Assembly (NCBI GenBank): GCA_003484235.1
Contig: DNDP01000493.1
Span: 4,254-19,743, forward strand
Origin: Verrucomicrobiales bacterium
Lineage (GTDB): Bacteria; Verrucomicrobiota; Verrucomicrobiia; Limisphaerales; RI-55
Direction: 5' to 3'
Length of the DNA: 15,490 nt
The translations under genes and the position numbers were made by a program. Below the pieces are notes generated by a model. It made no database searches. It saw nothing but the letters and a program-made list of their open reading frames with translations, and was not told the origin of the DNA. Numbering within the stretch: the stretch's first letter is position 1; every line of letters begins with the position of its first letter. Shown here piece after piece: positions 6,934-13,363 of the stretch.

Positions 6934-6939
6934 AATATA
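6934..6939 (-). promoter_or_regulatory. Candidate -10 element close to the PilP/GspC-like gene start
   Basis: A TATATT hexamer on the minus strand lies 7 bases before the ATG at 6926. No good -35 box is seen at the proper distance, and no Shine-Dalgarno is present. It resembles the arrangement ahead of the lipoprotein at 2593, where the -10 is also almost adjacent to the start codon. The evidence is weak on its own. Confidence 0.25.
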
Positions 6940-7109
6940 GTCACAGACAGATCGAACACCAGACCTTGTTTAAGGTTGCGTGCGCCCCGGCAACCCCTCC
7001 TGTGGGCGGCGATTTCGCCGAACTGACCGAGTCCAGCCGTCCTGACCATCGCAGACCAAAGTCCGCTTGCCCGGTGCCCCCGGGCGCTGAATGCTGGGCG
7101 GGGACGCGG

Positions 7110-7772
7110 ATGATCTACGAACTCAACAACGAGCTGTGGTTTCCCCACCCAGGCGGGGCCGAAAAGGGCGAGTATGACGGCTTGGTTGCGATCGGCGGCG
7201 ATCTTTCCACTGAACGGCTCCTGCTGGCCTACCGGACCGGTATCTTTCCCTGGTCCGTGAGACCGATCACCTGGTGGTCGCCCGATCCCCGGGCGGTTCT
7301 CGAAGTGAACGCACTCCATCTGCCAAGAAGCCTTCGGCGGGTGCTTCAAAAAAATGCTTTCGAGGTGACCATGAATCGTGCGTTTGCCGATGTGATCCAG
7401 GCCTGCGCCACGGTGGCGCGCAGGGACCGCTCCTGGATCAGTCCGGAGTTTGTCGCCGCCTACACGCGCCTCCATGAATCGGGCCACGCCCACAGTGTGG
7501 AGTGCTGGTCCTCGGGCCGGCTGGTGGGAGGCGTCTATGGCGTGGCGGCCGGTGGATTGTTTGCCGGCGAATCGATGTTCCACCTCGAAAGCAACGCCTC
7601 CAAGGTGGCGCTGGTACATCTGATTCGCCATCTTCGCGGTCGGGGGTTCACCCTGTTCGATGTCCAGATGGTCACGCCGACCACTGCCCAACTCGGTGCC
7701 CGGGAGATCTCACGGACCGAATACCTCGCGCGGCTGTCAGCGGCGTTGCAGGATTCACCCTCGTTTGGCTGA
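7110..7772 (+). CDS. aat: Leucyl/phenylalanyl-tRNA--protein transferase
   Basis: A 220-aa protein matching Aat in length (E. coli 234 aa) and motifs: LWFPHP near the N-terminus, DGLVAIGGDLS, AYRTGIFPW, ITWWSPDPRAVL, GGLFAGESMFH with SNASKVAL, and DVQMVTPTTAQLGA. The enzyme moves Leu or Phe from aminoacyl-tRNA to proteins with N-terminal Arg or Lys, marking them for ClpS/ClpAP in the bacterial N-degron pathway. It acts in the cytoplasm. The ATG at 7110 follows a G-rich stretch (GGGCGGGGA) that may serve as ribosome binding site. The frame is open much further upstream, but there it is antisense to the PilP/GspC-like gene and does not resemble Aat. It is transcribed alone, divergent from that gene, with about 180 bases between them. 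ClpS and ClpA are not in the window. Confidence 0.96.
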   Translation: MIYELNNELWFPHPGGAEKGEYDGLVAIGGDLSTERLLLAYRTGIFPWSVRPITWWSPDPRAVLEVNALHLPRSLRRVLQKNAFEVTMNRAFADVIQACATVARRDRSWISPEFVAAYTRLHESGHAHSVECWSSGRLVGGVYGVAAGGLFAGESMFHLESNASKVALVHLIRHLRGRGFTLFDVQMVTPTTAQLGAREISRTEYLARLSAALQDSPSFG

Positions 7773-7810
7773 TCCCTCCCTGCCGACCTCCCATCTGCCG
7801 GCCGGCCCAA

Positions 7811-8317
7811 TCAACGAGTGAAGTGGTGCCAGACCACAAAACCAGCCGCGAGACAGATGGTGTACCAGAGAATCTTTTCCACCAGTGCGTCGAGATCATC
7901 GTTCTTCGCCACTGCCTGCGCATCCGATGGGGCCGCTGCCGCCGTGGTCCGGGCATTTGCGGGCCTTCTCCGCAATCGAACATAGCGGGTCCGGTTCGAT
8001 CCTGGCAGCCGAATGCGCTGGCCACCGGGGGTCCGCGTGGGCTTTAGCGGAACGTGCAGCCAGAGGGCTTCCGGCTTCAGTTCGTAGGCGAATTCGAGCT
8101 CGAATCGTTCGTCAATCAACGGCCATTCGAATTCGACCGCGCAATCGAACTGGCGGATGTCCAGCCGCGGCGTATCGGGCTGGGGCACTTCGATCACTTC
8201 GCCCAACGCGCGGGCCAGCTCCGGATTCTCCCACTGCGAGGGTGGCGCGCCCGCCTGAAACTTCGACTTCATCGCGGCGAGCTTGGTGGGTGGCTCCAGC
8301 AGAACTTCGTCTCTCAT
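7811..8317 (-). CDS. Hypothetical protein with C-terminal membrane anchor
   Basis: A 168-aa protein I do not recognise. The N-terminal two thirds are soluble, with alternating acidic and aromatic strands (FDCAVEFEWPLIDERFELEFAYEL). An Arg-rich segment follows (about 116-131, with TRYVRLRRRP), then an Ala-rich linker and one hydrophobic helix, ILWYTICLAAGFVVWHHF, ending three residues from the C-terminus. The order suggests a tail-anchored protein with the basic segment in the cytoplasm. I chose the ATG at 8317, preceded by AAGAAGAG as possible ribosome binding site. An in-frame ATG at 8458 would add 47 residues with no visible structure and would overlap the small ORF at 8394-8510. It lies downstream of the radical SAM gene on the same strand and may belong to the same transcript. 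Confidence 0.72.
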   Translation of the reverse strand: MRDEVLLEPPTKLAAMKSKFQAGAPPSQWENPELARALGEVIEVPQPDTPRLDIRQFDCAVEFEWPLIDERFELEFAYELKPEALWLHVPLKPTRTPGGQRIRLPGSNRTRYVRLRRRPANARTTAAAAPSDAQAVAKNDDLDALVEKILWYTICLAAGFVVWHHFTR

Positions 8318-8393
8318 GCTGCTCTTCTTAGTGCCGATCGTTTCCAGGCACAATGGGCCTTTGGTGGCATCGGTTCGATGTAAGGCTCGCGTT

Positions 8394-8510
8394 TCAGGAC
8401 CAACCGTTTTCGCTGTCTCCCAACTGGTTTCGACAGCTTCCGGTGCGCAGCAAATCAAAGCCGCACCTCTTGCAGACGACGAACTCAGCCGGGAACTGCA
8501 GCCAGTTCAC
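8394..8510 (-). CDS. Small Cys-containing ORF directly behind the radical SAM gene (38 aa)
   Basis: A short frame opens at a GTG (8510) preceded by AGAAAGGTG, a fair Shine-Dalgarno 3 to 6 bases away. It ends at TGA (8394-8396). The 38-aa product begins MNWLQFPAEF and contains VVCKRCGFDL, with cysteines at 13, 16 and 26 and an aromatic tail ending NGWS. Twenty-nine of 38 codons end in G or C, as in the neighbouring genes. It starts 18 bases after the stop of the radical SAM gene and is in the same frame, separated by TGA and TAG. It could be a real small metal-binding protein, a substrate peptide of the enzyme, or the leftover of a longer gene. Such a short frame could also occur by chance. 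Confidence 0.45.
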   Translation of the reverse strand: MNWLQFPAEFVVCKRCGFDLLRTGSCRNQLGDSENGWS

Positions 8511-8528
8511 AACACCTTTCTACAGCCG

Positions 8529-9869
8529 TCAGTTACATCCGCGGCAACCCGTGCAGACGGAAGTAATCGCGGGTCTCGTGAGGGAATAGGCGCCGGGCTG
8601 ATGTTCGGGAAGAATGAAATCATCGCGACGCGCATTGTGCGCGCACATGGAGATCGAGCCCTCCTGCGTCATCACATGAAAGCTGCAAGCGTCGATCCGC
8701 GCCTGATCGAGATTGTCGGCATCCATGAAATTGTGGATGAAATACATCTGCTTGCGCACCCGAAAGCGCGCGGCCAGCAGATCGTGGCCATGCCGGTGCA
8801 GAAACCCGGTCAAAAACCTTCCCAGCGCCGGCCACCAGGAGGGACGGCGGCCGGTTTCCCACAACACCCGCAGGCCGGCACGCCACTGCCGGGCGCGATC
8901 CAGGGGCAGTCCCGCGAGCCCGCTCAACCACAGCCGGACGATTTCCGGATCTTCCAGCAGATCAACCACCCGACCGTTGACGATCAGGGCATAGGTCTGT
9001 CGATTGCATTCGGGATGGCCCATCTGAATGGCCTTGAAGTTCATTGGCCGGCCCAGGCCAGCTTCGATCTGCCGGGCAACCGTCTCCGCGCTGATCACTG
9101 GCCCGCGCTTGCGCAAGGCACCGCGGCCCGTATCCGCCTGCAGCTGAAAACTCGCGATGCTCAACGCATCCGCACGGCCCACAAAGTAACGCACCAGCCC
9201 CGGAATCTCGGCTAAGTTGCCGTCGTGCACGGTCGTGTTGAAGTACGCCGGCAGCCCAAGGCCGCGAACCCGCCCGAGATACTCCTCCCGAACCCGGTTC
9301 AACTCCGCTTCGGTCCGATAGCCGGGCCGTTTCTGGGTCGTGTCCACATGAAAGGCCACGTCTGCCAGACCGGCCTCCTTCAACCGGATGAGCAGCCGGC
9401 GGGTGGCCTTGATGCCGTTTGTGTAAAGCGACGGGGACAGCTTCCGGGCGCGCACCTGACGAACGATCTCCAACAGCTCCTCCTGCGGCCTCATGGTGGG
9501 GTCGCCGCCCGTGATCTGCACGTTGGTGCCGGCTCCAAAAGTCTCCCGGATGTGATCCACCCGGCGAATGATCTCGGCGAGCGGCAAATCCGGCACCGAC
9601 TCGGAGTTTTCGCTGAGATAGCAGAGCGTGCAGTCCAGATTGCATCGTTGGGTGATCTCGAGGGCGACACAGCCCATCGCCTGGGTGCGCCCCAGAGCCT
9701 GCGTCGGGGTCCGGACCGCCTCTGGCAGCAGGTTCCAGCGTTCCTCCGTCCGCCGCTGCCGGTGGGCGCGCTCCTCGTTTGTCAGGACAATGTCGTTCAA
9801 GGTGGCTCGAATCTGGGAAGCCCGGCCGGACGAGGTTATTCCCCGAATTTCCGGAGATGGCTGACGCAC
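8529..9869 (-). CDS. Radical SAM protein of the MJ0619/tetraether-synthase-like (class D) group
   Basis: A 446-aa protein. The radical SAM cluster is C76-N-L-D-C80-T-L-C83-Y and GGDPTMR is at 121-127. Downstream elements align by eye with the archaeal MJ0619/Tes family: NTTVHDGNLAEIPGLVRYF, FQLQADTGR, GHPECNRQTYALIVNG (284-299), then the region YFIHNFMDADNLDQARIDAC (376-395) and C409-AHN. Tes couples lipid chains by C-C bonds, and related class D enzymes methylate pterins, so the reaction here is open. It lacks the long N-terminal cysteine-rich region of Tes and ends with its own C-T-G-C-R-G-C-N, cysteines 439/442/445, which could hold an auxiliary Fe-S cluster. The start is a GTG at 9869; the first ATG in frame (residue 65) would lie just before the cluster and is too late. 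It is divergent from the efflux operon. Confidence 0.85.
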   Translation of the reverse strand: MRQPSPEIRGITSSGRASQIRATLNDIVLTNEERAHRQRRTEERWNLLPEAVRTPTQALGRTQAMGCVALEITQRCNLDCTLCYLSENSESVPDLPLAEIIRRVDHIRETFGAGTNVQITGGDPTMRPQEELLEIVRQVRARKLSPSLYTNGIKATRRLLIRLKEAGLADVAFHVDTTQKRPGYRTEAELNRVREEYLGRVRGLGLPAYFNTTVHDGNLAEIPGLVRYFVGRADALSIASFQLQADTGRGALRKRGPVISAETVARQIEAGLGRPMNFKAIQMGHPECNRQTYALIVNGRVVDLLEDPEIVRLWLSGLAGLPLDRARQWRAGLRVLWETGRRPSWWPALGRFLTGFLHRHGHDLLAARFRVRKQMYFIHNFMDADNLDQARIDACSFHVMTQEGSISMCAHNARRDDFILPEHQPGAYSLTRPAITSVCTGCRGCN

Positions 9870-9922
9870 CGGATCTTGTCCGCTTCGGTCAATTCCCGGC
9901 CAAATCTTCCCAGAGACGGCAT

Positions 9923-9951
9923 TTGACTGTAACGGGTTCCGCCGTTAATAC
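9923..9951 (+). promoter_or_regulatory. Candidate promoter with an embedded palindrome, upstream of the efflux operon
   Basis: TTGACT (9923-9928) and TAATAC (9946-9951) are 17 bases apart on the plus strand. The spacer is almost filled by TAACGG-GTTCCG-CCGTTA (9930-9947), a perfect 6-bp inverted repeat with a 6-base centre. The -35 matches 5 of 6 consensus bases and the -10 only 3. The arrangement is typical of a repressor operator controlling an efflux operon, but no regulator gene is adjacent. It would leave about a 100-base leader before the adaptor gene. A second inverted repeat, GGGCG-TCCAT-CGCCC, lies in that leader. Confidence 0.35.
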
Positions 9952-10056
9952 GTCTGCATACTAAATCGCAGATCATCACCCGCACCAAACCGGGCGTCCA
10001 TCGCCCATCCTTTGAGCCCCTGAATTAAAAAGTCGGGACCGTCGTTTATCTACGCT

Positions 10057-11262
10057 ATGAAGAATCTGATCATCGTTCTCCTGCTGGTTGTCCTCGCCGG
10101 CGGCGGCTTCTACCTGTGGAAACAGAGGCAGGGCAGCGGATCAGCAGATCCCGCTCAAAACGTCGCCCGCCCGACCAAGGCGCCCGCCCTCAGCACGAAC
10201 ATCAGTTTCTCCGTAACCCTCGCCGGTGAGATCGGTCCGGCCGAGAAGGTGTCGGTGCGTCCCGAGGTCAACGGGCGCATCAACGAACTGCCCGTGGACA
10301 TCGGCGACCGCGTAAAGAAGAGCGACCTGCTCTTCTCGCTGGACGACCGGGACCTTCGCATCGAGCTCGACACCCGGCAGAAGGAGATCGAAAGCGCCCA
10401 GCTCCAGCTCGAAAAGGCCAGGCTGCGCATGGATCAGGCCGAACGCGACTACCTCCGCGACCAGCAGTTGTTTGACGAGAAGCTGGTGGCCGAACAGGTC
10501 TACGAGACCTCGAAGCAGACCTGGGATTCCGCCAAGACCGATTACGAACTCGCCAAAAACTCCATCGAGCGTTCGCGATCGAACTACGATCTAACCCAGG
10601 AAAAGCTCTCCAAGACCCGCGTGCTGGCACCCTTTGACTGCACGGTGCTCACGCGGCCGGTCTCCATCGGACAGGCGGTCTCCGGCAGCGGCGGCTTCAA
10701 CAGCGGGACCGAGGTGCTCACCATCGCCAACCTGAACGACCTGATCATCATGGCCCACGTCAACCAGGCGGACGTCACCCGCCTCAGGGTCGGCATGGAG
10801 GTCAATGTCGCAGTGGAGGCGGTGGCGGGCTTGAACGTCGTCGGCGTCGTCGAGCGCATCTCTCCGCAGGCGACGATCGTGAACAACATCAAGGGCTTTT
10901 CCACCCGCATCCGCCTCAAAAGCGCCGATGACCGCGTGCAGCCGGGCATGACCGCCAACATCAACATCCCGGTGGCCTCGGCGGCCAACGTCGTCGCCGT
11001 CCCCCTCGCCGCCGTGTTCACGGAGCTGAATCCGCAACTGCAGCGCAACGAGCGGTTCGTCTACATCGAGCGCGGAGACAAGTTCGAGAAGCGCCCCGTC
11101 ACTCTCGGCGTGGCGGATTATTTTTACGCGGAGATCGAGTCCGGAGTGAACCCCGGCGAGGTGGTGGCGTTGGAGAACCCGGCGTCCGAAAAGATCATCG
11201 AACCCGAGCCGCAACAGGCGGTGCCAAACGGCAGCCTGCCGGTCAATAAAACCAACACCTGA
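10057..11262 (+). CDS. Periplasmic adaptor (membrane fusion protein) of a MacA-type efflux system
   Basis: A 401-aa protein. It has a single N-terminal anchor (MKNLIIVLLLVVLAGGGFYLW) and a lipoyl half-motif (VRPEVNGRINELPVDIGDRVKKSDLLFSLD). A long helical hairpin follows at about residues 105-190, rich in Glu/Gln/Lys (coiled coil). Then come the second lipoyl half (TRVLAPFDCTVLTRPVSIGQAVS), beta-barrel (IMAHVNQADVTRLRVGMEVNV) and membrane-proximal domains. This is the MacA/HlyD order. It would link the inner-membrane ABC transporter to an outer-membrane channel. The next gene, an ATPase, begins 15 bases after its stop with a clear Shine-Dalgarno. No TolC-like gene is seen. A possible promoter lies at 9923-9951. 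A poorer one (TTAAAA-16-TATCTA) ends 4 bases before the ATG and would give a leaderless message. Confidence 0.93.
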   Translation: MKNLIIVLLLVVLAGGGFYLWKQRQGSGSADPAQNVARPTKAPALSTNISFSVTLAGEIGPAEKVSVRPEVNGRINELPVDIGDRVKKSDLLFSLDDRDLRIELDTRQKEIESAQLQLEKARLRMDQAERDYLRDQQLFDEKLVAEQVYETSKQTWDSAKTDYELAKNSIERSRSNYDLTQEKLSKTRVLAPFDCTVLTRPVSIGQAVSGSGGFNSGTEVLTIANLNDLIIMAHVNQADVTRLRVGMEVNVAVEAVAGLNVVGVVERISPQATIVNNIKGFSTRIRLKSADDRVQPGMTANINIPVASAANVVAVPLAAVFTELNPQLQRNERFVYIERGDKFEKRPVTLGVADYFYAEIESGVNPGEVVALENPASEKIIEPEPQQAVPNGSLPVNKTNT

Positions 11263-11265
11263 GCG

Positions 11266-11271
11266 AGGAGA
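11266..11271 (+). promoter_or_regulatory. Ribosome binding site of the ABC ATPase gene
   Basis: A GAGGAG stretch lies 6 to 11 bases before the ATG at 11278. It is the clearest Shine-Dalgarno in the window, where most other genes lack one, and it fixes the start of the ATPase. Confidence 0.6.
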
Positions 11272-11277
11272 CATCGC

Positions 11278-11997
11278 ATGCCACTGGTCGAACTCCGCGA
11301 CATCCACAAGGTCTACCATCTTGGCGGCGAGGAAATCCGCGCGCTGGACGGGGTTTCGCTGGACATCAACGAAGGCGATTTCTGCTCGATCATCGGCCCT
11401 TCCGGCAGCGGCAAGTCAACCTTGATGCACATTCTCGGCTGCCTGGACTCGCCGACGTCCGGCACCCTGAAGCTGGACGGTATGGAGATCCAGAACGCCA
11501 CCCCTCGTCAGCTGGCGACCATCCGGAACCAGAAGATTGGGTTCGTCTTCCAGTTCTTCAATCTGCTGCCCAAGTTGAACGTGCTGCAGAACGTCGAGCT
11601 GCCGATGGTTTACAGCGGCCTGGGAGGCCGGGAACGCCGCGAACGGGCAATGGAGGCGCTGCGCCACGTCGAACTGGAAAACCGGTCCAAGCACCGGCCG
11701 TCGCAGCTGTCCGGCGGCCAGCAGCAGCGCGTCGCCATCGCCCGCGCTTTGGTGAACAATCCCCGGATCATTTTTGCCGACGAACCGACCGGCAACCTCG
11801 ACTCGCACACGGGTGAACTGATTCTCGACATGTTCCGCGGCTTTCACCGCGAGGGCCGCACCATCATTCTGGTCACACACGATCCGGAGATCGCCGCACT
11901 CACGTCGCACAAGATCGAGATCCGGGACGGCAAGATCGCCGCAAACCTCGATCGCACTTTGGCCGGTCTGGACCGGCCGATTCCGGCGGCCGTCTGA
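11278..11997 (+). CDS. ABC transporter ATP-binding protein (MacB/LolD type)
   Basis: A 239-aa nucleotide-binding subunit with all motifs intact: Walker A GPSGSGKST (40-48), Q-loop Q92 in FVFQFFNLLP, signature LSGGQ (144-148), Walker B IIFADEPT (164-171) with catalytic E169, D-loop GNLDS and H-loop H201. The VFQFFNLLPKLNVLQNVELPM segment and length are typical of the LolD/MacB/YbbA group. That group powers type VII (mechanotransmission) ABC transporters rather than classical channels. The first permease gene begins 1 base after its stop codon, showing tight translational coupling. It would energise both permeases if they form a heterodimer. The C-terminus (NLDRTLAGLDRPIPAAV) is a short extension of no known function. 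Confidence 0.96.
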   Translation: MPLVELRDIHKVYHLGGEEIRALDGVSLDINEGDFCSIIGPSGSGKSTLMHILGCLDSPTSGTLKLDGMEIQNATPRQLATIRNQKIGFVFQFFNLLPKLNVLQNVELPMVYSGLGGRERRERAMEALRHVELENRSKHRPSQLSGGQQQRVAIARALVNNPRIIFADEPTGNLDSHTGELILDMFRGFHREGRTIILVTHDPEIAALTSHKIEIRDGKIAANLDRTLAGLDRPIPAAV

Positions 11998-11998
11998 C

Positions 11999-13354
11999 AT
12001 GAACCTGGTCAATGTCATTCTGACGGGCCTCCGGGAAGTCTGGGCCCACAAGTTCCGTTCCCTGCTGACGATGCTTGGCATCATCCTCGGCGTCTCCAGT
12101 CTGGTCGCCATGTCCGCACTGGTGAAGGGGATGGAAGTCGGGATGAAATCCGCGCTCGCCGAGATGGGTGGCCTGGAGAAGATCCGCGTCGAATCACAGC
12201 TCGAGCTGCCGCTGCATCAGCGGCACCTGCAGGACCGGGTGCGCGGGGTCACCATGAAGGATGTCACGGCGCTGCGGGCCGGCGCGCCATTGGTTCACAC
12301 GGTCACCCCATCCGTCGACGTCGGTGGTTGGGGCTCGCGGACGGTGGTGGAATACAGGGGCAAACGCGCCCGACCCTACCTTTTCAGCGGCACGTGGCCG
12401 GAGGCGCTCGAAATCAACGAACACGAGATCGCCCACGGGCGCATGTTCAACCACTATGATGACGAGCTTGCCCGAAACGTCTGCGTCATCGGCACCGGCA
12501 TCCGCGACGAACTGTTCGGCGAGCCGGACACACCGGAAGACGGCGTGGTGCCGATCGGCGAATCCATCACCATCAACGGCCAGCCCTTCGTGGTGATCGG
12601 CATGTTCAGGCACTACGAGAGCGAGGAATACCGCAAAAGGCGGCAGGCGCGGCTCGCGGCCATCGCGCGGGGAGAGCAGCCGCCGTCCATGGGCCGTGAT
12701 CACTTCGTCTACCGGCTGAAGAACCGCACCATCTACATTCCCCTCAGCGCCATGCTGCTCAATTTCCGGACCGGCTCCGGGGTCAACGCCGCGGCCGATG
12801 CCCAGCTTTCCACCCTCTACATGAAGATCCCGGACATCGCGCTGCTCGAACCGGCGCTGCAGCAGGTGCGGAACGTCCTCATGGTGAATCACGCCGGTCT
12901 CGAGGACTTCTCCTTCCGTACCGATGAGGACTGGGCCAACGAGATCAGCACCACGATCCGCAACTACCGCATGAGCGGGAGCATCATCGCCGCCATCTGC
13001 CTGATCGTCGGCGGCATCGGCATCGCCAACATCATGCTCGCGAGCATCAGCGAACGGGTGCGCGAGATCGGCATCCGCAAGTCCGTCGGCGCCACCACGC
13101 TGGACGTGTTTGTCCAGATTCTCGTCGAGAGCGTTGTGCTCACCATGTTGGGCGGACTCGCAGGACTGGCGGTCTCTTTCGGCCTGGTGGTGATTGTCGG
13201 CAACTTCTCCCCTGAAGAAAGCGTTCCCATGGTCACAATGGGGGCCCTGCTGATTGCGTTCGGAGCCAGCGCCCTTGTAGGATTGATCGCCGGAATCGTT
13301 CCGGCGATCAAGGCGTCCAAACTCCACCCGATTCAAGCTCTCAAGTACGACTAG
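11999..13354 (+). CDS. MacB-like ABC permease, first copy
   Basis: A 451-aa FtsX-type permease. It has one N-terminal membrane helix (LLTMLGIILGVSSLVAMSALV), a large periplasmic MacB-PCD domain (about 50-320), and three C-terminal helices (SIIAAICLIVGGIGIANIML, VVLTMLGGLAGLAVSFGLVVIV and ALLIAFGASALVGLIAGIVPAI). This is the four-helix topology of MacB without the fused ATPase. The cytoplasmic loop REIGIRKSVGAT between helices 2 and 3 matches the family's usual 'REIGIRKAIGA', which contacts the ATPase. The periplasmic domain contains VCVIGTGIRDELFG, also in the second copy. It follows the ATPase by one base and precedes the second permease by 9 bases. It could act on a drug, peptide or lipid; the sequence does not say which. 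Confidence 0.94.
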   Translation: MNLVNVILTGLREVWAHKFRSLLTMLGIILGVSSLVAMSALVKGMEVGMKSALAEMGGLEKIRVESQLELPLHQRHLQDRVRGVTMKDVTALRAGAPLVHTVTPSVDVGGWGSRTVVEYRGKRARPYLFSGTWPEALEINEHEIAHGRMFNHYDDELARNVCVIGTGIRDELFGEPDTPEDGVVPIGESITINGQPFVVIGMFRHYESEEYRKRRQARLAAIARGEQPPSMGRDHFVYRLKNRTIYIPLSAMLLNFRTGSGVNAAADAQLSTLYMKIPDIALLEPALQQVRNVLMVNHAGLEDFSFRTDEDWANEISTTIRNYRMSGSIIAAICLIVGGIGIANIMLASISERVREIGIRKSVGATTLDVFVQILVESVVLTMLGGLAGLAVSFGLVVIVGNFSPEESVPMVTMGALLIAFGASALVGLIAGIVPAIKASKLHPIQALKYD

Positions 13355-13363
13355 GCTGCCCGG

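Noticed and set aside
6240..7109. Upstream extension of the aat frame to 6240
   Set aside because: It is antisense to the PilP/GspC-like gene, and the Aat N-terminus starts exactly at the ATG at 7110.
6927..7691. Upstream extension of the PilP/GspC-like frame to 7691
   Set aside because: It runs antisense through aat, and a clean signal peptide starts at the ATG at 6926.
8318..8458. 47-residue upstream extension of the tail-anchored protein
   Set aside because: The extension has no visible structure, overlaps the small ORF on the same strand, and a better-placed ATG follows AAGAAGAG at 8317. I cannot fully exclude it.
8529..8531. TGA at the end of the radical SAM gene as a selenocysteine codon joining it to the small ORF
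   Set aside because: A TAG stop follows two codons later in the same frame, so recoding TGA would not reach the small ORF, and no SECIS-like element was evident.
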